From Lepas anatifera (Eukaryota; Arthropoda; Thecostraca; Lepadidae), in contig JAOTON010002121.1 in assembly GCA_034440635.1 (NCBI GenBank), forward strand, positions 292,394 through 356,393: a stretch of DNA of 64,000 nucleotides, in the 5' to 3' direction. Of this stretch, positions 44,541 through 55,322 are shown piece after piece. Position 1 is the first letter of the stretch; each line of letters opens with the position of its first letter. A program made the position numbers and the translations under genes. The notes under the pieces are model-generated. The model was given only the letters and a program-made list of their open reading frames with translations. It was not told where the DNA came from and did not search any database.

Positions 44541-45185
44541 GTATTAGCATCCTTTACATCACTTCGATTTCCCATAAATATGAAAGGATCCTACGATGTG
44601 CATTTTCAAAACGCACCTGACCGACTTATGAAGCTAAATTACAATTCAGATAAAATTGAATAAGATAAGACTATCCTGGAACCTACCATTTAAACAAACA
44701 ATTTTCTGCAATATTCTAAAACGTTTACTTATCTCCTTTTAATCCTGAACAAGAAGATAAGGCCTGGAAAGCCGCCGTGAGAAATATTAACCAGCTCGAC
44801 TCCTAATGAGCCGTCCATAAAGCACGCAACGCAAAAGGGGAGTGAGCAAAATCACACCAATAAGCGTTACGTAATTTAATGACGGCCCAAAACCCCGATC
44901 ACACCAGGTTTCTCCAAAACTGAACGGGTTAAGCATCAGCTGGTACTTCTGGCCCATTTGGCGCAGCATCGGAAATTATCACCGACCACCCTATCAGGCT
45001 CTTCCGCCCTATTAATCAAGCCGCCGCGACTAGTCACAAACATATGGCCCAATTTTCAGCCCTGCCGGCCGCAATGGGCTCTAAAATACGCCACAGTCGC
45101 GACCAATTCAGTCAAATCCAATTGTGCAGCCAGAACTTCAGGATGGGGCACAACACCACCGCACTCTGGGTCAAAAATGACTCTT
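44540..45185. other. Unassigned spacer
   Basis: No repeat match. A minus-strand open frame (44787-44969) encodes one hydrophobic stretch (YVTLIGVILLTPLL) with a basic end, but it has no splice context that I find convincing and is probably chance. Confidence 0.4.
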
Positions 45186-46241
45186 TTAACCCGCGCCCCA
45201 CCGGGGGGTCCGGCGCCACCTTCGCCCCACCGGGGGGGGCATCGATGGCCTCACCGGCGCTATCGATGGCTCCCCTCTAACTCCAAAAATATGGGGGTTA
45301 GCGCAAATCTGCAAAGTTCATTAGAAAGCTCGCGTGAATTCAGTAAGAAATTACTTAGCATGTTTAAGCGCTCAGGTCAATTGTTTGACCTCCAGAGGTC
45401 AACATAGGTCACGATAGGCTATTTTCACTCAAATATGCAATGCTTAAGAAAACTGGGCATAACTCCTAAGCCATAAGAGCTATTGAGATTTTGTTAAGTA
45501 CATTTGATAGAAAATTGCCAGAACATTTTCCGCTATGTGGAACGTAAAGACCTCCCGTCAGTGGTTTGACCTCCAGAGGTCACCTCGTGACCTAATATGA
45601 CCTGAGGTCACGGAAGGTCAGAAAGTGACCTTGCCGTATAGCAAATGAAAGCCAGTGACAAGACAAACACAATGGTGTTTGTTTCAGTGCTCTAGCTTAA
45701 TTAGGTCAAACGTTATTATCAGAATACTGTTTTTGACCCCTGGTGACCTTGGATGACATTGGAAAAGTCAAAGAGCAAATGTGACCCCTGCGATCCGTGA
45801 AAGGGTGTCCAAAAACGCTCTTCTGAGCAGGCTGAGTGTTTGCAATCATTTTTGTGGCTTTTATATCATGAGACAGCTTTCCCCCATGCTTTTCCAATGG
45901 GAGAGGTCGCCTCGTGACCTGACCTCAGGTCACGAAATCGAAAAATCCAGGATATTCACGTTGTAGACCCTAAAAGGGTCATAAAGAGTAGCAAGTTTCA
46001 AATCGATCTACTAAAAAATGTAGCTCTTATAGAGCTTCAAAGTTAAAGTGAGGTGACCTTGGTTGACCTCGCCTGGTGACCTGACCTTGGGTGACCCGGG
46101 GTAAAAATTTTCAGGGATGATGGGAAAATGATGAGGTGAGAGATAAAGCCCTCAACTGTGGTGCTGCGTTTCGTCGTTTATCTACTATCTTGAAAAAACC
46201 TTAGGGGGAGCCATCGATGGCCCCGGTGGGGCGAGGGTTAA
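45186..46241. mobile_element. F3 copy c (1056 bp), uninterrupted
   Basis: TTAA at 45186-45189 and 46238-46241, left TIR TTAACCCGCGCCCCACCGGG, right TIR CCCGGTGGGGCGAGGGTTAA. Orientation is opposite to F3a. It contains the empty site of F3b near 45442 and the perfect inverted AGGTCA palindrome at 45913-45934. Confidence 0.8.
45913..45934. promoter_or_regulatory. Inverted AGGTCA palindrome in F3c
   Basis: Arms CGTGACCTGA and TCAGGTCACG around a CC spacer, perfectly complementary. AGGTCA is the known half-site of many nuclear receptors; this arrangement is an everted/inverted pair. It equally could be a transposase or host-factor site of the element. Function is inference; the same palindrome is kept at 60426-60447. 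Confidence 0.5.
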
Positions 46242-46783
46242 GGTGATTAAAAAAACTGCGCAGATTTTGGTCCATATCAACTTTTGGGCGTATTTCCCTC
46301 CAAAGAAAATCCAACCAAGCATTGATAAAGGTAAATTGCAGCTAAAATATTAACAAAGATATTTCGAGACAAATTTACAAAAATGTATTTGACAGTTTGA
46401 CCTGGGGACCTCATCAGGACTGCCAGGTTGGCTCTTTTTGAGCCAAAGATCTCGAATTTGGCTTTTCTCGTGTATGGTCGCATATTTTTCCGTTTAGAAC
46501 TTTTTTAGAATCTAGAAATTTGCTGGCTCTTTTTCTTGCAGTTTTCTCCTGGGCTAATTTTGGTTGGCCCCATACAAGAGCCAACAAATCCGGTTTCTTT
46601 TTACCTTTCCTTTCGAACACGGAGAACCGGCACCACCGATATCAAAAGCAAGAGACCTGCTGAAAGAACAGCACAGGCGAGTCCTTGTTTTTTCTTGCAT
46701 CGGGAGACCTTTGCACAATCACACGCAATGTCTCGTCAAACATTTTTGGGAAATTGGGAAAAATCATACCACTGATCTGTTAG
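46242..46783. other. Unassigned spacer
   Basis: Two overlapping minus-strand frames and one plus frame (46564-46941 runs into the SINE) without motifs. No inverted-repeat ends seen. Confidence 0.4.
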
Positions 46784-46957
46784 TTTTAGGGGCTTATCGA
46801 CGCACCACCTGCCAGGGTCGTATGGCGTCGCCAACTCTTCTTCCCCTGTTGGAAGGTTTTCTCGGGAGCCATCTTTCTCCTTGTTCAGGGAAGCCCCGGG
46901 CCTCGCACCCGGGTCGGCTGCGTGAAAGCCAGCTGCACTGACCAGACCGCAACTGCG
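46784..46957 (-). mobile_element. tRNA-Gly-derived SINE, family 2, copy b (decayed)
   Basis: Matches the copies at 41035 and 48404 through most of its length; the anticodon loop has decayed from CTGCCAC to CTTTCAC, and the first bases of the head are lost beside a run of T. No clear target duplication. Confidence 0.75.
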
Positions 46958-47413
46958 TTTTTTTTAAATATAGGTCCCGTGTCGTATGGTCACCCGATCC
47001 TTTATTTAAGTAGCAAAATATCGGAAATTATCGAGTTTCGCTGTATTTGTATTTTCTGTTAAAGTGATAAATCCAAGTAGTGGTTCACTGGTGGGACAAT
47101 AAGATCTGATACTGAGGCAGTGTAACTATCAAACACAATACTGCTTTAAATCAATACCAATTGTTAACACTTGGTTCCAAACTGTCGTAAACCAATGCTG
47201 TATTGTTTTTCTGCTCTTTGGCGAGCATGGCGAGGGACATTCCTTTCTCAAATCATTCCCGCCCCTCCCCCCACCAGGGTGAAGGTGTCTTGGATGCCCA
47301 CCGGGGCGGGTGTTAAACCATCCAAGAGCCCTGGCTAATAAGAAAGTGTCCTGAATGGGTTACACCACGAATAGCTGTTGTTTTGTTCTGGACTCAAATT
47401 TCATTATTTAGAA
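46958..47413. other. Spacer with a solo F3-type right end
   Basis: 47260-47316 reads CACCAGGGTGAAGGTG ... CCACCGGGGCGGGTGTTAA, a right TIR of the F3 type ending in TTAA at 47313-47316. No left end was found, so the element is truncated or badly decayed. The rest has no match. Confidence 0.45.
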
Positions 47414-47533
47414 CTACAAATCCAGCGTTGCTTTGAAACCCCACTTGTAATGGTGCTTGGCACGCTTGACAAAGTAAGCGATGAGCACCAGAACCGTGAT
47501 GAGGGGCTTGAAGGTAGCTCTTGATTTGATTTT
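47414..47533 (-). other. Candidate terminal coding exon (39 codons plus stop)
   Basis: On the minus strand an acceptor-like TATATCTTTTTAG ends at 47534, followed in phase 0 by 39 codons and TAG at 47414-47416. The peptide starts KIKSRATFKP, continues LITVLVLIAYFV (one membrane segment) and ends KRAKHHYKWGFKATLDL. Third positions are mostly C or G (ATC, CTG, GTG, CTC, TAC, GTC, AAG, CAC), unlike the surroundings. A short single-pass protein with a basic tail is suggested; small mitochondrial inner-membrane subunits look like this, but I cannot name it. No upstream exon or poly(A) signal was identified. It may be real, a pseudogene or chance. Confidence 0.35.
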
Positions 47534-48389
47534 CTAAAAAGATATAAGTTGAGTCCAGCGGAAATCAACTACTATTCGTGATGCAGCCCGATCTTACAGC
47601 CTGCTCTCAAAAAGTCAAGTCTGGCACCGTGCATGTTGGCTCCGCTCGGCTGGCCAATACCGCCCTCGTGTCACAAACGCGGCTTATGACTGGTGCCATG
47701 ATGTCTAGGCGGACTGAAAAGATTGAACAATTGTCACAGAGGGAACCGCATCTGCCTCCAGACCAGGCGTCCCGACCACCTCATGGCGCCTGCAGAAGAG
47801 AAAAAGTGCCCTGGCTACCTGCAAGGTATATATTTAGTATTTAAATATCGATTGCCGTGCAAAGGCGTTCAAATGGACAAGTTCCCTACAGGAACTTCTT
47901 CAGGCCAGTTTCATCCAGGCCCAGTCACCCAGGGCACCTTGGGCGAGGGACATAGGTCCAATGGGGGCACACCACTCAGCAGACGAGGGATACTTCAGCA
48001 CCGATGGGGGGTTCCGTGTCCCTACGCACCCTGCCCCCTGGTTCAATCATACAAAAACCAAAAATGTTGCGCACTGCATCTGCTTTCTGCCACCATTATC
48101 TACATATCTGCAAAGAACACGTCGCTAAGACCCAGCCCCCTCCAACAACAAGCTGAGATCACCGGATGTGACGTCACACACCGTAGCGTATAACATGGGA
48201 AAATTAAATGATTAAATATCCAAATTTTTGCAAAAAGAGACCCAGAGGCGAGAATAAAATGCTTATTCATTGCATTTGAGATACATTTTATTACCGTGTA
48301 TTCAAACAAATTGGTAATCGGGAATACCATTCGCAGCAGTTTAAGACACGGCTCAATGGTGAAGGAATTCCTTCACGCCCATGTGACGT
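47534..48389. other. Unassigned spacer with one long plus ORF
   Basis: An open frame at 47723-48193 (156 codons) includes ATGGCGCCTGCAGAAGAG at 47783 and a donor-like GCAAG|GTATAT at 47824. Composition is unremarkable, there is no domain, and the long frame includes basepairs with no codon bias. I do not call a gene. Two TGACGTCA hexanucleotide-plus octamers (near 48168 and 48384) are CRE-like. Confidence 0.3.
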
Positions 48390-48599
48390 CACTCGGGCGT
48401 GGATAATAATTTTTGGGGCTTATCGACGCACCAACTGCCAGGGTCATATGGCGTCGCCAACTCTTTCCCTGTTGGAAGGGTTTCTCGGGAGCCAGCTTGC
48501 TCCTTGTTCAGGGAAGCCGCCGGGCCTTGAACCCGGGTCGGCTGCGTGGCAGACAGCTACGCTGACCACTCCACTACCGCGCCCCCACTCGGGCGTGGA
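48390..48599 (-). mobile_element. tRNA-Gly-derived SINE, family 2, copy c, with 14-bp TSD
   Basis: The SINE body is 48404-48585 on the minus strand, nearly identical to copy a, with the anticodon loop CTGCCAC (GCC) and TTCAAGG T loop. The direct repeat CACTCGGGCGTGGA at 48390-48403 and 48586-48599 is perfect, so the insertion is recent. The 3' end is a short A/T run (TAATAATTTTT on the plus strand). LINE-driven retroposition is known for such SINEs; the partner LINE is not identified. Confidence 0.9.
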
Positions 48600-49125
48600 G
48601 GAATTCCTCTTGAATGTACCTTTAAGTAAAGGTATCTTGGCTAAGACCGGCTACATATATGAAAATTTCCAGCGGAATCCAAACAGAAATGGTTTATTCC
48701 ACAACTGCAGTTGGTTGCCGCCTGGGCGGACACCATCCCCCTCTGATTGGGGAGGGAGTGGGAGCGCGGCAGGCGAGCGTCGCGTGCTCCCGAGGGTGCC
48801 CTCAGGCAAGGTACGGTCGGACCGCCTCCAGGCCTCGCTCGGCTTCCAGCGCGCTCCTCAACGCTCCTAATCAAGGCCAAGAGCTGTTCAAGAGCTCTGA
48901 CGAGCATATATCGCAGCCCACGGGTGCTCCACCACAAATATCACCCGGCGCGCCAAAAATGTTGGAAGCGGTGTCACCTGAGACGGCGCATATTGGGTCG
49001 GCTATTATTTCGTCAGTTGATTCTTGTCGAACACCGAAAACCAAAGTTCACAAGGTTCAGCGGCATTTGGGCTTGTGAGACAGCGTTTCTGCTCAGTGGA
49101 GCGGAAGATTCTCTCTCTCTTTCTC

Positions 49126-49169
<44 letters not shown>

Positions 49170-49261
49170 GCGACACCTGTTGTCTAATGAGTCTTGTTTC
49201 CCCTTTTATTCCACCATTGTCAGAATCGGTGTGGAATCTTACCAACCAAGATGTTAGAAGA
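48600..49261. other. Spacer with CT microsatellite
   Basis: 48700-48960 is GC-rich with overlapping open frames on both strands and no motifs. 49108-49169 is an imperfect CT run (with CTTT interruptions). Nothing else is supported. Confidence 0.45.
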
Positions 49262-49860
49262 ATTCCCCTTTGACGTTGATGGGGCTATAATGATCTAAAT
49301 TTTAGACAATTTTCATTGACCTTGGCCAATATCTCCAGGGCAAACCAAGACCTTAAAAGTCAGACCTGGTCCATGCTGAGAGGGAGCGTGTTGGGAAATG
49401 GCGCAATTAGACGGAAACGCGTCGCGAATACACTCCAAATGGACTGAGGGGGTGAAGGAAATGTCCTCTGCAGCGCTCTCTGAAATTTTGAAGGCCAGTG
49501 TCATTCGAGGTGGTTAACCTATCCCGTCACCACATGCTGTATTCCCTATAATATACACTATGACTGGCACAAAAGCAGCAGTCTGGGATAAAATGAGGGA
49601 CTTCACCTGATGGCCTGTGGCCTTGAACTTAACTTTGAGTAGCTTTTGCCGTGACGTCATGACAGAACATGTGTTATATTGGTTGACATAACCTGGCCGG
49701 AAGCACCGGCGTCAATGACCTCGAAAATGCTGGTATGACCTTGGCCTTCATGTGAGGTGACCGTAGCATATAATCTCGATTATATGGCGTTTTGACGTCA
49801 CCACATGGTTTAATAGAGCTATTCAGCTCTGAGCCAGTGCAGCATCGCAGTTCGTCAATA
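49262..49860. mobile_element. F4-family MITE relic, copy c (no termini)
   Basis: Aligns with the interiors of 52702-53603 and 61475-62525: TTGACCTTGGCCAATATCT, ACCGGCGTCAATGACCTCGA, then TATATGGCGTTTTGACGTCA (49781-49800) and the right-hand CTGAGCCAGTGCA...TCGCAG area. Both TIRs are lost. The CRE-like TGACGTCA at 49793-49800 is kept in all three copies. Confidence 0.6.
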
Positions 49861-50737
49861 TGCCTTCCAAATGTACCAGGAGCCGCTCAGTGGCTAGCAC
49901 CTGAGACTTCCCGGCAAACAATGTTTTCCTAAAATCTATTGTGAGGTAAATTGACGAAGCGCAAAGGCGTCATCTTTTTTACTTTAACCACAGGACGAGA
50001 GAAGCCGCCCGGCGGCCGATAAGTCTGCTCCTAATTCTGCATCTCTATGCATAATTTTTAGGTTAAGAATGACTTATGAAACCCTTGATGCATGCATTTT
50101 CGACCAGGATATAGCCGCCAAATGCGGGGCCGTCCTACCGCGCATTAACTGTGAGAACTCAGGCGAGCGGCAGTCATGCCCTGATCGCCGGCCTGACGGT
50201 AAGCTTTCAGAGACGATCCCAAAGTGGGCCGTTTCCACCGGCGCATGATCCGCTTATCATGAGACGGCGCCGGCCGGCTTTGTTTGCCGCCGGCTGAAAC
50301 GTCGGCTCCGACGCGACAGCTCGTTTGCATCGATGTCGGCAGCGATGGCAGCCGGATAGCAGGCGCTTCTGACGAGAGCTCAGGTGCCGACTGCCGGCCG
50401 TCGGCACCGCGGGACATCAGCTTAAGCTGAGGCTGGCTGCTTGCCAGATACCGCAAAAGCTCTGTTTCTGAATGCCAAGGGTCAATTGGACCTGCACTGA
50501 GACGATATACAGGCGGATTTTGACCAGTTTACCAGCAACGCGATGTCAGAATGAGAAGTATGTCACGATGTCAGGATGAAAAATATCATCACAAAAATAT
50601 GAAAAATTCATATGACAAAACAAACGGAAAATACGGCGAGAGAAAACGGCATCAAGGTCAGATTTACCAAGCGGCCGTGCGAGGGTGTGCAGCTCGAAAT
50701 GAAAAGCCAAATTAGATTGCCAGCTTGGGGTAGCAAT
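49861..50737. other. Unassigned spacer
   Basis: 50150-50450 is GC-rich with minus-strand frames (50145-50456) and repeated GCCGGC motifs; no domain is recognisable. The rest shows nothing. Confidence 0.35.
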
Positions 50738-50837
50738 ATGGCGTCCGGAGGAAGTTGGCGTGTCGTGACGTCAGCACAGCAGAAGATATCATCGACCACG
50801 GGTACACCAGCCGACCAGCATTGCACTGGTAACAATG
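50738..50837 (+). other. Candidate first coding exon
   Basis: ATGGCGTCCGGAGGAAGTTG at 50738 opens a frame of 33 codons (MASGGSWRVVTSAQQKISS...) ending at a donor-like AACAATG|GTGAGC at 50837/50838. The start lies in an ATGGCGTCCGGA context with an ETS-like CGGAGGAAGT and a CRE-like TGACGTCA (50766-50773), as in many TATA-less promoters. No downstream exon was found and the peptide is unrecognised. A continuous frame runs on to 51043 if unspliced. Confidence 0.25.
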
Positions 50838-51448
50838 GTGAGCGCAGCCGCACCCTCTCCTGGGACCGGCGCAGATCCGGCCTTCTGCAAAGATCCAGCC
50901 TTTTGCCTGTCAATACTGGAGATCTTGGAGAACCAAGTTCAAATGGTATGCTACCACCCCTGGAGACGATCTTCGCATGTATAATCAGTGTTCTTTATTT
51001 CATTAAACTTTGGTTGATACGGGGATTCAAGGGCATTAAATGAATCTGAAGCCTAGCCAAAATTATTTAAAAATTATTTCCGAGATATGACCCGGGAAAT
51101 TGTCAAACTTTACCTTATAAGTAGTGTTTATTTAACAGCCTTAACTCAGTTATCCAAGTGATCATAATGAATATGTTTGCGCTAATCACACACCAAAAAC
51201 CATTTCGACATTTGGGATTTTAACTTTTCAAAAATGTTGGCCATTTAACGCGACCGAACTTTGATCGGTGACACTGACATGAATTGTGCTTACAGTGGTA
51301 CATTCAAAATGTGTCCAATCTCTTGAAAATAAAGAGATTAAAACAATTGTCAGATTTCCAATTGCTGAGGCATAATTATAAGTTAGCAAGATGTTACATC
51401 GAATCCTAAAATGCCTCCTCGAATTCTGAAAGCAAAATCGGTCTAATA
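50838..51448. other. Unassigned spacer
   Basis: AT-rich after 50990. No repeat match, no inverted ends, no credible exon. Confidence 0.4.
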
Positions 51449-51645
51449 CACTGGGATTCTATTTCGGGCACAGCCCTTCATCAGAATCAGAATTTGGAGT
51501 AATACAGTGGGCAGATTTAAAAATTCACAAGAACTTGTAAAAAGTTTACCTAGTTAGTTTATCACAGGAATGGGTGATTTTACTTACTGTATTATGATGA
51601 TGAAGGGCTGCGTCCGAATATATTCTCCCAGTGTTTTAGGTCTAA
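51449..51645. mobile_element. Small MITE with about 45-bp TIRs
   Basis: The left arm ACACTGGGATTCTATTTCGG then GCACAGCCCTTCATCAG is answered by CTGATGATGAAGGGCTGCGT-like sequence and AATATATTCTCCCAGTGTT on the right (51590-51645). The loop of about 100 bp is AT-rich. One arm-like sequence also occurs at 36436. The superfamily is undetermined. Confidence 0.6.
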
Positions 51646-52701
51646 TCTGCATTCAGGATCCCAGGGGGCAGGCCAAAAACATCTTTCCAACTAAATTTAG
51701 AAGACAGTTTTGAGTTGCTTTACCTTCTTTTGAGCTCCCAAAAATTACGAAGTTACGGTTTATAAAATCTGGAAAGATAATGAATGAATTTACTTTTTGT
51801 AGAGTATTCCTCAGAGCAAGGGGAGCTGGAGGTGGGGACAGACATTGAAACAGAATGCAAAGTTGAGACATGAAAGGAAGCTAATTGTATCACGAGTAGA
51901 TGTAATTTTGCTGGGATTTTTCCAACATGACCTTTGAGAGAAATTTGATTAGAAGGAAAAATTTTGCCTCAACATGAAAGTTATCCATGTGCAAAGTGTA
52001 TCCTCATTTGCAGTAGGACTTGAGCTGTCCTTACCATTCCATCACCCTCCCCCAATCTCAGGGGAGATGGGGTGCTTGAAAACACCTTTCAGTTTTTTCC
52101 GATGGTGGCAAAACCGTGATTGGCACAATTTATCCTTGATGGATTATGCATCAAGGATCATGGATTATGCATTATGCATCTCTTTTTTATCTTATGTTAT
52201 CTCGGGTCAGGTCATCAGCCCAGGTCAAGTGAGATGATCTCCAAAACTATTCAAGTGGCACTAGTGAAAAGTGAAAATTAGTGAAATCTACTTATCAAAT
52301 CACATAACAGACCCAACGAGTATCACAAATTGTGGAAACATAATATTTGATATCGATGACCTAGACTCAGGTACGAGCCATGACCTTTTAAAATACACGG
52401 GGAGAACGGGAATTTGGCCGAAATGACATATTTCTGTATAAACGGCTGAAAATATATTGTTGTTCTTAAAATCCTAGTACACTTATTCCTAGTTATTCGA
52501 GGATTTACATACATCCTAGTCGATATTTAAATCCACACCTCTGCGTCTTTTACTAGTATTTTTGAGGTACACAATAGTTTTGTTGCCTAGAAAGAGGGGA
52601 AAGTGGGATGCCTGCCAATTGCTGACGAAGAGGGAAGGGTTCGGACGACTGCTCACAAAGAGGGGACGGGTTGGAACACCCCCAAATATGGCTGACGCAT
52701 G
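51646..52701. other. Spacer containing an F1-like relic
   Basis: 52030-52540 follows F1b/F1c interior phrases: CAGGTCAAGTGAGATGATC, GATATCGATGACCTAG, then GTACGAGCCATGACCTTT. Its left part has GGGGAGATGGGGTGCTTG where a TIR would be, but no TTAA ends are left. The remainder (51646-52020, 52545-52701) has no match. Confidence 0.45.
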
Positions 52702-53603
52702 TTAACATCCGCACTGGATGGCACTAACGCGCACTGGAGAGGGGGCCTGGTGGGCACCCCCTAAGATCTCGGAAACTAAGAGGCGTCGTAAAACGTTGTT
52801 TGGGAGGTGGGTGCAGGCTATGGTGATCTACATGATGATTAATTTTTACTGACCTAGGCCAATATCTTCAAGGTCAAACGAGGTCATAAAGGTCAAATAT
52901 TGGCCATGCTGGGGACCGAGTGGAAAATTCCGTTATTACGCGGGAAAAAGGCAGGAATAACCTAAAGGCGGACCAGAGTCATAGAGGAAAGGTCAAATAC
53001 AACCTTCCCACGGTGTTGGGGCCAAGGTCATTCAAGGTCATTGACCTACAAGGTCACAATATGGTATACTACTGATAATGTAGATTATGCCTAGCACTAT
53101 GGCAACTGTTTGACGGGAAATGAGGATTGACCTTTCCCAATAACCTTTGACCTTGACATTTGCATTGATGTACCATAACTCTGACGTTATAGCATAATAT
53201 ACGTCAGACCAGGTAACGCCATTTGACCGGAAGCACTGAGGTCAGTGACCTTGAAAGCGCTGATATGACCTTGACCTGTGACCTTTGACCTTGGCATTTA
53301 TGTAAGGTGACTTTGACAAATAATCACGGTTATATGGCGTTATGACGTCACCACTCGGTCTCCAATGCAAGTGAACTAGTCCGATCGCACGATTTCGGCG
53401 ATCTCAAATTGCAGGTCTAACTTTGAAAGTCTTAAAGTCAAAAAATGTTCGACCGATTTTCACAATTTGTTGAGCAATCGACGCACTATTAAATTCTGCT
53501 GAATGTGGTCAACTGTTGTGTTTCGGCTACGCTCGGATCTCCAGCCACCTTGGAAAAGCAGGTAGAGGTGGGGCACCGAGGCCCCCTCTAGTGCGTGTGT
53601 TCA
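52702..53603. mobile_element. TTAA MITE family F4, copy a (902 bp)
   Basis: Left TTAACATCCGCACTGGATGG followed 22 bp later by a second copy of the start (CTAACGCGCACTGGAGAGGG). The right end is CCCCCTCTAGTGCGTGTGTT with TTCA in place of TTAA. Contains TGACGTCA at 53343-53350 and many AGGTCA hexamers. It lacks the SINE found in copy b, giving the empty site near 53287. Confidence 0.7.
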
Positions 53604-54687
53604 CAGTCCCTGAAAAATATTCAATTGTGCAAATTGTTGTGTACCTAACATACGATTATTTCAGGACATCCATGTCGACGCAAAGTCTAAGAGGGCACAG
53701 AAACAATGACTTCTTGCGTAATCCCCGTAAAATGATTGTTTTTTACGGAACATTTAGATGGTCAGCTTAATAAACATATTTCCAGAAACGAGTGATGGCC
53801 TCTACGCGTGAAGAGAATCAATCATAAAAGGAAGAAAACTAATCATATATATATACGCAAAAATTAAGTAAAAAATAGCAAGAAATACAAGAAAAGCAAA
53901 AAATAGAAGAAAAGCAAAAAATAAAGTACATCTCAAAGGTCACACGGAACTGCGAAAACAGTTTTTTGGGACTTAGGTCAATAGCTTTGCAGGAAATTGT
54001 GATACAGATTTCAGTTGGATACCATAGTTTGATCAGATTATCATTGCATATTGGTACAAATATTGACTCTGTTGTGCCAGATCTGGTACGTTTTTCTGAT
54101 TTTTTACATTTTGACGTAGTATGACCATGTCATACACCATTCAATCCGCCATTACGAAAGGAATCTAGTAAAGCCCAAAAACGACTGTAACTCACCCCAG
54201 TCAGGCCCTTAAGTCAAGAAAACATTCTTCAACTGTCACGTTCTTGGATCTGTCATGACCCAAATATCAACCTGTGCCAAAAAGTTTCTGAATTTGTTTC
54301 TCAATATTTGTTTATGAGAGATCTACCGCCGTTCGCGTTGTTCTCGCTGTCCCAGCTGGGAGTCAGTCGAGATCCAGCAGGGGCACTGTTCATCCCCCAC
54401 CCTCCTCCGCCAACGGAGCGAGGGTGGGGCAGGCGTTGAGTTTTATACTACGCTTTTATAGACTGGTTTTCAACTACCCAGTTTGATTCCGTTTCGTGCC
54501 AAAGCCCGTGGTGCGAGTGTGTGTCGCCGTGAGTGTGTCGCGCCTGATTAAGGGCAGTATTTTTAGCTGGCGCCGACTCGGATTTTAGCGTGGGTGTTTC
54601 CCGAGCTGCCTGGAACTGGCAGTGGCGATACAATACAGTTGGAATAAAGGCCTGGAAATCGGAGTGCATAGGGCTTGTATTTCCATA
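53604..54687. other. Spacer with an F2-like relic
   Basis: 53935-54215 matches F2 interiors loosely (TCATACACCATTCAATCCGC resembles the conserved 'tacatcattcgattcgccacgatgagagg'). 53830-53930 is an A-rich tract with AAGCAAAAAATA repeats. Nothing else is supported. Confidence 0.45.
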
Positions 54688-55082
54688 CCAGCGTTTAGTG
54701 GCAGATCGAGGGGGAAAGCATTCCCCAGCAAACGGAAAATTTCGGGGGAAAAGTACGTTTTTGCCCCCCTTTCACTCAAATCTCTCGACCTCCTTTTTGT
54801 CCCGACACATTTTTGGTTTATAAGAAAGGGTTTGGGGCTTCAACTCTCAACTACAAACAGAACCAGCAACTTCAGTGTACATATTGGGCCTTGGAGAGTA
54901 AAAACCAGCATCTTGTGGCCACATATTCCACCCTGCGATATTTTTTATTGACTTTTGGGTCTACTCCCAAAACCTACCGTCCAGTTAAATAATGACAACA
55001 TGTTTCACCGTGTGACTTTTTTGTTGCTTATCGGCTTGGGCTTGCCCAGAAACCTTCGGCTAGATCCGCCACTGCCAGCGTC
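54688..55082. mobile_element. hAT-like MITE of 379 bp with 8-bp TSD
   Basis: The body is 54696-55074. Left end TAGTGGCAGATCGAGGG, right end CTAGATCCGCCACTG (inverted CAGTGGCGGATCTAG). The flanking octamers are CCAGCGTT (54688-54695) and CCAGCGTC (55075-55082), 7 of 8. No transposase. It belongs to the same broad type as H1-H4 but is not a close copy. Confidence 0.7.
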
Positions 55083-55139
55083 AACCCATCCAGGACCCTA
55101 ACCCCCGGGCCGAGACAAGATTTACATCCTTGCCTACAA

Positions 55140-55305
55140 GCAAAAAATAGTGACTTATTTTCAAAATTCATTCGCCAGTCGAAGCGCTCGTGAATTCTCA
55201 CTAATGTAGCGACGTTGCGTTTTCCGGCTGCCAACAGTTCTCCGGCCACTTCGGTAAGAAAAGGCGGGCTACACCTCAGGACCCCATCTCCACTGTGCGT
55301 ATTAA
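55140..55305. mobile_element. F4 right-end relic, copy d
   Basis: Matches the last about 165 bp of F4b (GCTCGTGAATTCTCAC, TCTCCGGCCACTTCGG, CTGTGCGTATTAA) and ends at TTAA 55302-55305. The left part is missing; F1b begins 18 bp further on. Confidence 0.6.
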
Positions 55306-55322
55306 CACGCATGTGTCCAGTC

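Noticed and set aside
44787..44969. Membrane-protein exon on the minus strand
   Set aside because: One hydrophobic stretch only, no acceptor or donor in the right phase, no homologue recognised.
47723..48193. 156-codon plus ORF as a gene
   Set aside because: No domain, no codon bias, no signal of splicing that I trust; such a length can arise by chance in 64 kb.
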